Made by a program: the position numbers and the translations under genes. The notes under the pieces were generated by a model. The model saw only the letters and a program-made list of their open reading frames with translations, did no database searches and was not told where the DNA came from. Source: JABCYV01 sp963696025 (GTDB lineage: Bacteria > Acidobacteriota > Terriglobia > Terriglobales > Acidobacteriaceae). Taken from it: DNA of 64,000 nucleotides. The stretch is from positions 372,001 through 436,000 of the forward strand of contig CAVOII010000012.1 of NCBI GenBank assembly GCA_963696025.1, written 5' to 3'. Positions 36,090 to 43,520 of this stretch are shown one piece after another (positions within the stretch are counted from its first letter, which is position 1; every line of letters starts with the position of its first letter).

Positions 36090-37277
36090 CTACTTGGCGC
36101 GGCGGAATGAAATGTCCCCGGTTGTGGTGCGCACCTTGAGCACCGGACCGCCACCGTTCAGATTGCCGTCCGCCGTGACTGTCTTGGGACCATAGTCGCC
36201 ACCTTCCGCGGTCACTCTGATCTCGGGGAAGTCCGAGCGAATGCTGTGGCCGTTGGCCACTTCGATTGAGGCTCGAATGCTGAGGGCGAGGCTCGGTACC
36301 AGGTAGACCGTAATGTCCCCGGCTGAAGTTTCCAGCACAGAATCAGTACGCTCACCAGTGGACGAGACAAACTTGGCTATGATGCCACCCGCCCCAGTTT
36401 CCGCGCGGGCTGAAGGAACGCCATTCAGCTCAATGCTGCCTCCTCCGGTTTCCGCATGCACAGGCCCTTTCGCGGAAGCCAGCCGAATGCTGCCGCCCCC
36501 GGTTTCAATCTCAGCCGGACCACCAATCTCGCCTAGCTCGATGCTGCCTCCGCCGGTGGTGGCTTTGACCCGTCCAGCGCAACGCTCAACCTCGATGCTG
36601 CCTCCGCCCGTTTCCAGCACCGCGCCCTGTAGACCGGAAACCACCACCACGCTGCCTCCGCCACTCTCGGCGTTGATCTTGCCCTTGGAGGAAACTACCT
36701 TGATGCTTCCCCCGCCTGTATGCAAACTGAGATCGCCGCCGGTAGTGCCCACGTCGATGCTGCCGCCGCCGGTTTCGGCGTTGATCGCACCACCAATATC
36801 ATCGAGGTGAATACTGCCGCCGCCACTCTGAGTGTCGACCCGACCGGCAATACCAGTGGTCGAAACACTGCCACCATCGGTTTCCAGCTTTACCGCTTCC
36901 ATATCGCGAGGAACATTGACGGTAAATTCTCCGGAGAATCGATGTGGCCTGCCGCCCTGCCAATCGGCAACGATCCAGGCCGTATCTCCCCGCACGTAAG
37001 CGCTGACCTTGTAGGAGTCGAATTCGCGGCGGGCACTGTCTTCCGACGAAGTACTGGCGCGATTGCGAACGACATAACTGATGCCCGACTGGGAACCGCC
37101 CTGCACGTGAACCGAGCCCATGTCCACCTTGATCCTGAGATTTTTCGCGGCGGCGAGCGTTCCCGTGATTTCCCGGGCCCAACTTCCGCCCTCGCGGTAA
37201 ACCCGCGTTTCCTGTGCTGCCCCAAGTGGCAGCAACAGCAAAAGCGCCGCAACAAGTTTAGAGAACTTCTTCAACAT
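36090..37277 (-). CDS. Secreted DUF4097-like beta-repeat protein with GGGS-type repeats
   Basis: 395 residues with a clear signal peptide (residues 1-21, ending LGAAQ). The core contains ten tandem units of about 18 residues, eight centred on TGGGSI/SGGGSV and two variant (DGGS, GAGG), from about residue 130 to 310. The regular spacing suggests a right-handed beta-helix or stacked beta-sheet. DUF4097/adhesin-like proteins are common next to ECF sigma factors, but their function is unknown. It follows the sigma and anti-sigma genes and precedes the PDZ gene on the same strand, with a 28-base gap to the latter. Confidence 0.82.
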   Translation of the reverse strand: MLKKFSKLVAALLLLLPLGAAQETRVYREGGSWAREITGTLAAAKNLRIKVDMGSVHVQGGSQSGISYVVRNRASTSSEDSARREFDSYKVSAYVRGDTAWIVADWQGGRPHRFSGEFTVNVPRDMEAVKLETDGGSVSTTGIAGRVDTQSGGGSIHLDDIGGAINAETGGGSIDVGTTGGDLSLHTGGGSIKVVSSKGKINAESGGGSVVVVSGLQGAVLETGGGSIEVERCAGRVKATTGGGSIELGEIGGPAEIETGGGSIRLASAKGPVHAETGGGSIELNGVPSARAETGAGGIIAKFVSSTGERTDSVLETSAGDITVYLVPSLALSIRASIEVANGHSIRSDFPEIRVTAEGGDYGPKTVTADGNLNGGGPVLKVRTTTGDISFRRAK

Positions 37278-37300
37278 GCACCTTCTGTCTTTTCATCACC

Positions 37301-37344
37301 GCCGAGCTTCGCCTGGCTCGGACAGCCGACGGCGGCTGTCCCCA
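37301..37344. repeat. Paired-hairpin intergenic element, copy 1
   Basis: Two adjacent imperfect hairpins: GCCGAGC...GGCTCGG and GACAGCCG...CGGCTGTC, ending in CCCCA. A close relative with the same order lies at 41415-41454. It sits between the anti-sigma and DUF4097-like genes and could fold in RNA, partially ending or stabilising the transcript. Confidence 0.55.
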
Positions 37345-37358
37345 TGCACTTTCTCGCC

Positions 37359-38294
37359 TTAGTCAATTTCTGAAAGCTGAGCTAGCCAGTTGCGGGCCTG
37401 CGACCGAATGTATGGATTTTGGTCGTTTTCCGCTAGCTTCTGCAGGACAACCCGCACGCTGCTGTCAGCCCGGCAGGGCTCGAGCAGATGCAACGCCTGA
37501 GTGCGAAGACCAGGATTGGAATCGTGCATCAAGGCTTCCAATACAGCGTCGCGGACGCGCACATCATCTTTCACGTAAGGGCCCAACCCCTCCAATGCTT
37601 TCAAACGCACTCCGGGATTCGAGTCATAGCGCAAGGCATAAAGCAAGGCTTCGCGAACGTGAGTATCGTTTGGCTTCTGGGTCAGCAAGTCAACCGAATC
37701 CATCCGTACGCCGGAGTTGTAGTTGTTGCGCGCGGCGAACAAAAGCAACTGCTGGATGCGCTGATCATTGAGCGACCCCTGGGCCTCCTGGATGGAAACG
37801 GTGTCGTACTTAATGCTGATCTGGTTGGATCCCGGTTCCTGCGAGATGGAACGAATACCGCTAATAGAGGATTCTGTTACCTGGGTAGGTGTTGCCTCGG
37901 CGATGTTGCCTGTCGGATTCCCCTTCACCATTTTGTAGGCTGTCCCAATACCCCCGGCAAAGCCCACGATAAACAGCATGGCGGCCAGGGCGGGAGAGAG
38001 ACGGATCTGGCGAAGCCAGGCCCCCGGATCGAAAGTCAAGCGCTGCCAAAAGCCGCCCTGCTCAGCAGTCTCCAGTGCCTCTTGCAGCCGCATTCGAGAT
38101 GCTGCTACCAGATTTGGCGTCGGCTCATCCACTGGAAACTGGGAAAGCGTGGCGTGGAATTGGCGGCTTGCCTTCAGCTCGGCGGCGCACTCGGTGCAGC
38201 GCGCCAGGTGTTGCTCCAGCTCGTAACGAGCGTCATCAGGCAGCTCGTTATAGATGTGCAGCAGAATGTTTTCTTGTACCCACTCGCATTTCAT
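37359..38294 (-). CDS. Anti-sigma factor with zinc-finger N-terminus and HEAT-like C-terminus
   Basis: 311 residues. The N-terminus has the zinc-binding anti-sigma motif (C3 ... HLARCTEC, H-x3-C-x2-C). One membrane segment lies near residues 100-120 (ALAAMLFIVGFAGGIG). The outer part (about 175-305) has four to five HEAT-like helical units ending in forms such as YALRYDSNPGVRLKALEGLG. The gene is immediately downstream of the ECF sigma gene on the same strand, the usual arrangement for a sigma/anti-sigma pair. The HEAT part, on the far side of the membrane, may be the sensor that binds an envelope ligand. This architecture is a good candidate for signal-dependent release of the sigma factor; no protease site was identified. 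Confidence 0.85.
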   Translation of the reverse strand: MKCEWVQENILLHIYNELPDDARYELEQHLARCTECAAELKASRQFHATLSQFPVDEPTPNLVAASRMRLQEALETAEQGGFWQRLTFDPGAWLRQIRLSPALAAMLFIVGFAGGIGTAYKMVKGNPTGNIAEATPTQVTESSISGIRSISQEPGSNQISIKYDTVSIQEAQGSLNDQRIQQLLLFAARNNYNSGVRMDSVDLLTQKPNDTHVREALLYALRYDSNPGVRLKALEGLGPYVKDDVRVRDAVLEALMHDSNPGLRTQALHLLEPCRADSSVRVVLQKLAENDQNPYIRSQARNWLAQLSEID

Positions 38295-38328
38295 AGGCGC
38301 ACCCCCAAAACGGGGAGGAATTCAGTTT

Positions 38329-39042
38329 TCATCGCATATCCACCAGAGCGCCACGCAATTTTTGGGTGGCGCGGAACAGAGTATTTTTTGCTGTTTCTTC
38401 CGTCGTATTCAAAATCTCACCCACTGTTCGCAGCTTTAAGCCGTGATAGTGTTTCAATTCGAAAACCATACGCTCGCGGGGAGTGAGTTTCTCCAAAGCG
38501 CGGTTAATTCGCGTGCCCAGTTCGCGCCGCATCAAGTCGCGCTCCGGGTTGGCACCGGCCCGCCCGTCCGGAACTCGCTCCAGCACATCGTACGCCTCGC
38601 CCTCCGCGTCCACCGCAACCGGCGCATCCTCTTTCCGGACCTGTTTTTTTCGCAAGTGATCGAGGCAAAGGTTTGTCACGATGCGGTAGATCCAGGTGTA
38701 GAAGGAGCACTCGAAGCGGAAGTTACCGACGCTCTTATACGCCTTCAAAAACGCATCCTGATAAATATCCTGGGCTTCGTGTTCCGAGCCGGTAAGGTGC
38801 ATGGCCAGCCGCAGTACCGCCTGGTCGTAGTGCCGCACCAGCTCTTCGAAGGCAGCGCGATTGCCGCGCTGCGCTTCGCGAACCAGCATGCTGTCGTCGA
38901 TACGGCCTAGACTGTGCCCAGCCATGTGGCCCCGCACGATGGGGTCCTGGGATCCGTTATTTCTGGCCACCGGGACCCGTCTCGCGTCCGGATGGAAAAA
39001 CTCGCCAACCGCTAAAGGTGCTGCCCACGCATCGGCCGGCAT
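38329..39042 (-). CDS. ECF-type RNA polymerase sigma factor
   Basis: 237 residues. Region 2 (EAQDIYQDAFLKAYKSVGNFRFECSFYTWIYRIVTNLCLDHLR) and region 4 (LTPRERMVFELKHYHGLKLRTVGEILNTTEETAKNTLFRA) are clear, with no region 3, as for group 4 sigma factors. The long start at 39042 has GAGGAC 11 bases upstream; an internal ATG at 38925 gives a more usual length but a weaker site. It heads a minus-strand unit with an anti-sigma, DUF4097-like and PDZ gene. It probably activates its own operon and envelope genes, which is inferred from position. Confidence 0.93.
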   Translation of the reverse strand: MPADAWAAPLAVGEFFHPDARRVPVARNNGSQDPIVRGHMAGHSLGRIDDSMLVREAQRGNRAAFEELVRHYDQAVLRLAMHLTGSEHEAQDIYQDAFLKAYKSVGNFRFECSFYTWIYRIVTNLCLDHLRKKQVRKEDAPVAVDAEGEAYDVLERVPDGRAGANPERDLMRRELGTRINRALEKLTPRERMVFELKHYHGLKLRTVGEILNTTEETAKNTLFRATQKLRGALVDMR

Positions 39043-39255
39043 CGCTTGATGTCCTCGCCTAGACCGGGTGCCTTGCCGTCCTTCCCGGTCGCATAGCCAT
39101 AGACGTGTCTCGAGGGGAACCGTGAGCAGAAATTATAGGAGTTTGGCACGATTTTTGCTGACAGTAGGCGACTACCGGAGAAGGGATTTACGCGGCCTCG
39201 GGGACCCTCCGTGCAGGGCCCGCCGAGCCGCGTCCGAAGGAGCGCTACGGCGTTC

Positions 39256-39711
39256 TCACTCCACCACCGTTTCCTTCTCGATAACGACCTTCAGATGCGT
39301 GGTTACATCTTTGTGCAGCTTGATAGGCACAGTAAACTCACCCAAGGTCTTCAGCGGCTCGTGGAGCTGGATCTTGCGGCGGTCGATGTCAAAGCCCTTC
39401 TTCACCAGCGCGTCCGCGATGTCACCGGAGGTGACTGAACCGAAGAGCTGATCATGTTCGCCCGAGCGTCGCTGAAAAGAAACTGAGACGCCTTCAAACT
39501 GCTTCGCCAGGGCCTCTGCGCCAGCTTTCTCTTTGGCGGAGCGGCGCACTGATGCAGCCTTCATCTGCTCAATGACCGCTTTGTTGCCGACGGAGGCCTC
39601 GATCGCCAGCTTGCGAGGCAGCAAATAATTTCGCCCGAAGCCTTCGGCGACTTTCACCACATCGCCGCGCGACCCCAGCTTGGGTACATCTTCTTTCAGT
39701 ATGACTTCCAT
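39256..39711 (-). CDS. rplI: 50S ribosomal protein L9
   Basis: 151 residues, normal length. The N-terminal domain opens MEVILKEDVPKLGSRGDVVKV and FGRNYLLPRKLA, the classic L9 signature; a long helix and the C-terminal GSVTSGDIADAL domain follow. It binds 23S rRNA and influences tRNA fidelity. It lies last in the conserved rpsF-rpsR-rplI order. A repeat of CACGGATTT words lies just upstream in the gap to rpsR. Confidence 0.97.
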   Translation of the reverse strand: MEVILKEDVPKLGSRGDVVKVAEGFGRNYLLPRKLAIEASVGNKAVIEQMKAASVRRSAKEKAGAEALAKQFEGVSVSFQRRSGEHDQLFGSVTSGDIADALVKKGFDIDRRKIQLHEPLKTLGEFTVPIKLHKDVTTHLKVVIEKETVVE

Positions 39712-39748
39712 GAGATGACTCCGTTTTTACTAAAACTCGTTGGCCACG

Positions 39749-39826
39749 GATTTACACGGATTTTCACGGATCGGACTAGTCCAGAAAGGATCAGCGTAGA
39801 TCTGTGAAAATCTGTGGCAGATCTTG
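39749..39826. repeat. CACGGATTT-type word repeat with inverted half
   Basis: Contains CACGGATTTACACGGATTTTCACGGATC and, about 20 bases on, an inverted relative GATCTGTGAAAATCTGTGG. Similar words occur at about 40740-40793 and 49590-49620. It forms a long imperfect stem in the rpsR-rplI gap. Origin unknown. Confidence 0.5.
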
Positions 39827-40177
39827 TTACGAGGCGCGCCCGGCAAAAGGCAGCAGCGCAATGTTGCGCGCTTGCTTGATTGCCAAGGACAAGCGTCGTT
39901 GATGCGGCGTGCAGACCCCAGTCAGACGCCGTGGGACGATTTTGCCGCTCTCTGCCACAAATTGTGCCAGCAGGCGCACATCCTTATAGTTGATGGCCTC
40001 AATTTTCTCCACGCAGAACTTGCAAACCTTCTTGCGGCGGAAATACTTGCGACCGCCTTCCCGGCCGCCGCCGGGCCCACCCGGACGGGGCGGACGCCGC
40101 TCTCCTCGGTCGGACCGATCGCCGCCCGAAGAATGCTCAGCTGTGGGTGTTGGGGTTGATCTGTTTTCGTCAGCCAT
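39827..40177 (-). CDS. rpsR: 30S ribosomal protein S18 with low-complexity N-terminal extension
   Basis: 116 residues, against about 75 in E. coli. The S18 core starts at YFRRKKVCKFC and continues through the INYKDVRLLAQFV and GKIVPRRLTGVCTPHQRRL motifs, with Cys residues suggesting a zinc-binding form. The first about 43 residues are rich in Pro, Gly, Arg and Ser (GGDRSDRGERRPPRPGG), an extension typical of some Acidobacteriota proteins. It is part of the conserved rpsF-rpsR-rplI order. Confidence 0.96.
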   Translation of the reverse strand: MADENRSTPTPTAEHSSGGDRSDRGERRPPRPGGPGGGREGGRKYFRRKKVCKFCVEKIEAINYKDVRLLAQFVAESGKIVPRRLTGVCTPHQRRLSLAIKQARNIALLPFAGRAS

Positions 40178-40195
40178 GATGCTCCTTAAAAATCA

Positions 40196-40312
40196 GTCAT
40201 TCGTCTTTGGTCCTTCGTCGTTGGTCCAATCATGAACTTCATGCCATCCGATCCAAAACGTCGCTGCGATTGGCGTTTGCCAACGACCAAGGACCAACGG
40301 CCAACGACCGCT
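40196..40312. repeat. AACGACCAAGGACCAACG-type word repeats
   Basis: The rpsF-rpsR gap holds two opposed arrays: GTCTTTGGTCCTTCGTCGTTGGTCC and CCAACGACCAAGGACCAACGGCCAACG. Together they could pair as a large stem. No gene is seen. Confidence 0.5.
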
Positions 40313-40705
40313 CTATGCCGTTACAGCAGCGGTTTCTCCATCGCCTTCAGCGGGCGGGGAGGCGACCTTGCGCCGAGATTCCTTGATCGCCTTGATCTTG
40401 TCCAGGCGCTTTTGCTCCTCGTCAATGCGCACGGTCAGAAACTTGATCACCGGCTCGCTGACTCGTAAACGACGCTCCAACTCATGGATCAACCCACCGC
40501 CGCCTTCAACCGTGAGCAAGATATAGATGCCGTCGTGGAATCTGCGAACCATGTAAGCGAGCCTGCGCTTGCCCATTTTCTCCACGCTCTTCACCTTGCC
40601 GCTCGAAGAAGTTACGGCCGATTCCAGAGTGGAAATCAGTTTGTCCTGGTCTTCTTCCACCATGTCGGGGCGAACGATGAACATCAACTCATAAGTACGA
40701 TCCAT
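40313..40705 (-). CDS. rpsF: 30S ribosomal protein S6
   Basis: 130 residues. The family opening RTYELMFIVRPDM, the GKRRLAYMVRRFHDGIYILL strand-helix stretch and a tail of about 25 acidic/Ala residues are present. GGAGA lies upstream of the ATG. It partners S18 in the 30S platform, and it is the first gene of the S6-S18-L9 run. No clear S6 autoregulatory leader structure was identified by eye. Confidence 0.97.
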   Translation of the reverse strand: MDRTYELMFIVRPDMVEEDQDKLISTLESAVTSSSGKVKSVEKMGKRRLAYMVRRFHDGIYILLTVEGGGGLIHELERRLRVSEPVIKFLTVRIDEEQKRLDKIKAIKESRRKVASPPAEGDGETAAVTA

Positions 40706-40791
40706 CAGGTTGTCTCCATCTCCACGATTCTCACGGGTCAGCGCGGATCCAAATCCAGAGCAGATCCGTGTTCATCCATGCAAATCCGCGG

Positions 40792-41385
40792 CTAATCTTT
40801 TTCGTCTTCTTCCGGCTCGGCCCTGCGATTGAAGCGATTCATCGCAGCCGCCGGGCCTTCGTTCAAAATCACATTCAGTGCTTCCGCGGCCTTGTCGATT
40901 ACTTCATCCACCTGCTTGAGCTGCGCCTTGCGGAAGGGCGCCAGCAGATAACTCATGCCATCCGTAATCTTCCGATCCGGCGCCACACCCAGCCGAATTC
41001 GCAAAAATTCCTCCGTGCCCAGAGCATTAATCACCGACTCCATACCATTGTGTCCTGCCGAGCTTCCACGCTGGCGGATACGGAGCGTACCCCAGGGCAA
41101 ATCCAATTCGTCGTAAATCACGATCAGATCGGTTTCCGGCCTGACCTCGTGTTTGTCCACCAATTCGCGCACTGAGATCCCACTTAGATTCATGAAGGTC
41201 TCTGGCTTGGCCAGGAGGACCGGTTCTGAACCAATCACGGCGCGCGCCGTCAGCGCCCGGCAGTGCCGGTTTCTCACTTCCACCCCGCACTCGCCCGCAA
41301 TGCGATCAATGGTCAGGAAGCCCATGTTGTGCGGAGTGAACTGATATTCGATTCCCGGGTTACCCAGGCCAACAATAAGCTTCAC
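40792..41385 (-). CDS. pth: Peptidyl-tRNA hydrolase
   Basis: 197 residues from a GTG start. It cleaves peptidyl-tRNA released from stalled ribosomes. Conserved stretches are VGLGNPGIEYQFTPHNMGF (catalytic His near 19), KPETFMNLSG, VIYDELDLPWGTLRIRQRGSSAGHNGMESV and FRIRLGV-like FLRIRLGVAPD. It lies downstream of rplY on the same strand, the usual order in many bacteria. Confidence 0.97.
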   Translation of the reverse strand: MKLIVGLGNPGIEYQFTPHNMGFLTIDRIAGECGVEVRNRHCRALTARAVIGSEPVLLAKPETFMNLSGISVRELVDKHEVRPETDLIVIYDELDLPWGTLRIRQRGSSAGHNGMESVINALGTEEFLRIRLGVAPDRKITDGMSYLLAPFRKAQLKQVDEVIDKAAEALNVILNEGPAAAMNRFNRRAEPEEDEKD

Positions 41386-41414
41386 GCTTCGTCAATTTCC
41401 CCACGCACTAAACT

Positions 41415-41454
41415 GCCGAGCTCCGCTCGGCTGGACAGCCGGGGCCTGTCCCCA
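41415..41454. repeat. Paired-hairpin intergenic element, copy 2
   Basis: GCCGAGCTCCGCTCGGC hairpin followed by GGACAGCCGGGGCCTGTCC and CCCA; same order and near-identical ends as 37301-37344. It lies between pth and rplY. Confidence 0.55.
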
Positions 41455-41461
41455 CGGAACA

Positions 41462-42217
41462 CTATTTCTTTTCCTTCTTCTCGGTTTTTTCTGGCTTTTC
41501 CGCCTTCTCGGCAGCCGGGGCGGCGCCTTCTTCGCCCTCAACCTCCTGCTTTCCTTTCTTGATGACCTCGGGTTCGGCCGGGGCCGCAGTCGCATCAGCA
41601 GCGACCGCTTCCGGAGTAGGCGCCACTTCTTCCTTGACCGTGATAACGTGGGCCACCGGCTGGTTCGGGTCGCTGAGGAACTTCAGCTTTGGGTCATGGG
41701 GAAGATCAGACACACGCAACACCGTGCCGAAAACCAGCTCACTGACATCGGCCTCGATCGAAGACGGGATGTCGCTGGGCAAACACTCAACTTCCACTTC
41801 CCGAAAAATCTGCTCCAAAATACCACCCTGTTGTTTTACGCCGGCAGCTTCGCCCTTGAGCACGATCGGGACTGCGACCTTGAGCTTCTGGTCCATGGCG
41901 ATGCGCTTCAGATCGATGTGCAACAAAGCACCTTTGATGGGCTCGTACTGCCAGTCCACGATCATGGCCTTGGTGCGCTCTCCGCCATTCAGCGCGAGGT
42001 CAAAAATTGTATTGTGTCCGGTCTGGGAGTGCAGGATTCGCCCTACCTGGCGGGGATCTAGACTCACAGGCAGCGCCTCTTTGCCGGCGCCGTAGAGCAC
42101 CGCGGGAAGTTTGCCATCGCGGCGCACTCGGCGCGCGTCGTTCTTGTTGCCGGAGGTCCGCGGTTCCGCTTCCAAAAGATTATTTTCGGTAAGGTTATTC
42201 TTAGTAGCTGTCGCCAT
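41462..42217 (-). CDS. rplY: 50S ribosomal protein L25, long CTC/TL5 form
   Basis: 251 residues. The N-terminal L25 domain binds 5S rRNA (ARRVRRDGKLPAVLYGAG, FDLALNG, DWQYEPIKGALLHIDL), and a second beta domain follows (PIVLKGEAAGVKQQGGILEQ; LPSDIPSSIEADVS), the TL5/CTC layout. The last about 50 residues are Ala/Glu/Lys-rich. It lies directly downstream of prs with a 10-base gap and upstream of pth, so it is very likely in one operon with both. Confidence 0.96.
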   Translation of the reverse strand: MATATKNNLTENNLLEAEPRTSGNKNDARRVRRDGKLPAVLYGAGKEALPVSLDPRQVGRILHSQTGHNTIFDLALNGGERTKAMIVDWQYEPIKGALLHIDLKRIAMDQKLKVAVPIVLKGEAAGVKQQGGILEQIFREVEVECLPSDIPSSIEADVSELVFGTVLRVSDLPHDPKLKFLSDPNQPVAHVITVKEEVAPTPEAVAADATAAPAEPEVIKKGKQEVEGEEGAAPAAEKAEKPEKTEKKEKK

Positions 42218-42227
42218 AATTTGTTTC

Positions 42228-43253
42228 CTATAAGAACAATTTGCTGACGGATGTTTCTTCGTGAATCGACTGGATCGCGCGTCCGATCAAGCCAGCGATG
42301 GAAAGTACCTTGATCTTGGGTTCTTTCTGGGCCGCCTCGGTCAGCGGAATGGTATTCGTGACCACCACTTCCACAATGGCGGACTGGGCAATGTTCTCCA
42401 CCGCCGGACCGGACAGCACAGGGTGCGAGCAGCAGGCGTGAACCGCGATAGCGCCATTTTCCAGCAGCGCACTGGCAGTCTTGACCAGCGTGCCAGCAGT
42501 ATCGATCAGGTCGTCGATGACCAGACAGGTGCGGCCATCGACTTCGCCGATCACGTGCATGACCTCGGCAACGTTCACTTCCACCCGGCGTTTGTCCATG
42601 ATGGCGAGGGCAGCGTCCATCTTCTTGGCAAAGAAGCGAGCGCGTTCCACGCCTCCGGCATCCGGCGAAATCACGGTAAGGTTCGGCAAGTTCAGCCGCT
42701 TAAAATGATCCACCAGCACCGGTGAGGCGAACAGATGGTCCACTGGAATGTTGAAAAATCCTTGCAACTGGGGGGCATGCAAATCCACAATCAGCGCCCG
42801 ATCCGCGCCCGCCGTCGTTAGAAGATCCGCGACCAGCTTGGCGGAAATAGGGACTCGCGGCTTGTCCTTACGGTCCTGCCGCGCATAACCAAAATACGGA
42901 ATCACTGATGTGATGCGCCGCGCGGAAGCGCGCTTGAGCGCGTCAATCATCAGCAGCAGTTCCATCAGGTGCTCGTCCACGGGACGGCAAGTCGGCTGCA
43001 TCACAAAGACGTCCGCGCCTCGCACATTCTCCTGAATCTGGACGTAGGCCTCGCCATCGCTGAAGCGCGTGACCATGGCTTGGCCACGGGTCAATCCCAG
43101 GAATGAGCAGACCTCTTCGCAGAGCGACTCGTTGGCCGTGCCGCAGAAGATTTTGAACTTATCGTCGACGCGTCCGCGTTGAGGCTTGCGCTCGGGCTTC
43201 TCGTCGGCGCTCATCTGGCCCTTCTTTTCCGTCGCTGTCGCAAGAGTTGCCAT
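42228..43253 (-). CDS. prs: Ribose-phosphate pyrophosphokinase
   Basis: 341 residues. It makes PRPP from ribose-5-phosphate and ATP for nucleotide, His and Trp synthesis. Motifs are RFSDGEAYVQIQENVRGADVFVMQPT, FGYARQDRK, SPDAGGVERARFFAKK and the PRPP-binding CLVIDDLIDTAGTL. The first about 28 residues (Lys/Glu-rich) extend beyond E. coli Prs. It follows the tRNA-Gln and ispE genes on the same strand, an order conserved in many bacteria. Confidence 0.97.
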   Translation of the reverse strand: MATLATATEKKGQMSADEKPERKPQRGRVDDKFKIFCGTANESLCEEVCSFLGLTRGQAMVTRFSDGEAYVQIQENVRGADVFVMQPTCRPVDEHLMELLLMIDALKRASARRITSVIPYFGYARQDRKDKPRVPISAKLVADLLTTAGADRALIVDLHAPQLQGFFNIPVDHLFASPVLVDHFKRLNLPNLTVISPDAGGVERARFFAKKMDAALAIMDKRRVEVNVAEVMHVIGEVDGRTCLVIDDLIDTAGTLVKTASALLENGAIAVHACCSHPVLSGPAVENIAQSAIVEVVVTNTIPLTEAAQKEPKIKVLSIAGLIGRAIQSIHEETSVSKLFL

Positions 43254-43262
43254 GGTCTTTAA

Positions 43263-43345
43263 CTCTCAGCTGTCAGCTTTCAGCTCTCAGCCGCAAAGCC
43301 TGCCCCGGACTCAAACAGCCGAGAACTGATAGCTGGCCGCTAGTT
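43263..43345. repeat. CAGCTTTCAGCTCTCAGC-type word repeat
   Basis: The prs-tRNA gap holds CTCTCAGCTGTCAGCTTTCAGCTCTCAGC and, 45 bases on, the inverted relative GAGAACTGATAGCTGGC. It looks like a dispersed word repeat, unrelated to coding. Confidence 0.45.
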
Positions 43346-43348
43346 TTC

Positions 43349-43422
43349 TGGCTGGGCCGCTAGGATTCGAACCTAGACAAAGTGCTCCAAAGGCACTTGA
43401 CCTACCATTAGTCGACGGCCCA
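43349..43422 (-). tRNA. tRNA-Gln (anticodon UUG)
   Basis: Minus-strand cloverleaf of 74 bases including an encoded CCA. The acceptor stem TGGGCCG pairs with CGGCCCA; the anticodon arm is AGTGC-CTTTGGA-GCACT with TTG at the anticodon position; the T arm is CTAGGTTCGAATCCTAG. The U1 start and overall shape fit tRNA-Gln. It lies between ispE and prs in the conserved order. Confidence 0.95.
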
Positions 43423-43446
43423 GTTTCCTTGATTGGGGGATCCCCG

Positions 43447-43520
43447 ATCTCAGATTGTAGATGGAAAACCCAGCATGGGGCACCACCAATCTGAAATCTA
43501 AGATCGTCAATCGAAAATCT
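43447..43520. repeat. AATCTGAAATCT-type word repeat, copy near ispE
   Basis: ATCTCAGATTGTAGATGG and, about 25 bases on, CCAATCTGAAATCTAAGATC, partly inverted. It reaches the ispE stop at 43507. The same words occur at 29154-29183 and 63357-63451. Confidence 0.45.

Noticed and set aside
36313..36810. 165-residue plus-strand frame rich in MLPPPV units
   Set aside because: Mirror of the GGGS repeats on the minus strand; repeat nature comes from the real gene.
36300..36900. Possible CRISPR-like array from the 54-base periodicity
   Set aside because: The period is in frame, encodes a beta-repeat protein, and spacers are not unique between identical repeats.
42261..42725. 154-residue plus-strand open frame
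   Set aside because: Antisense to prs, whose PRPP-binding motif is intact.
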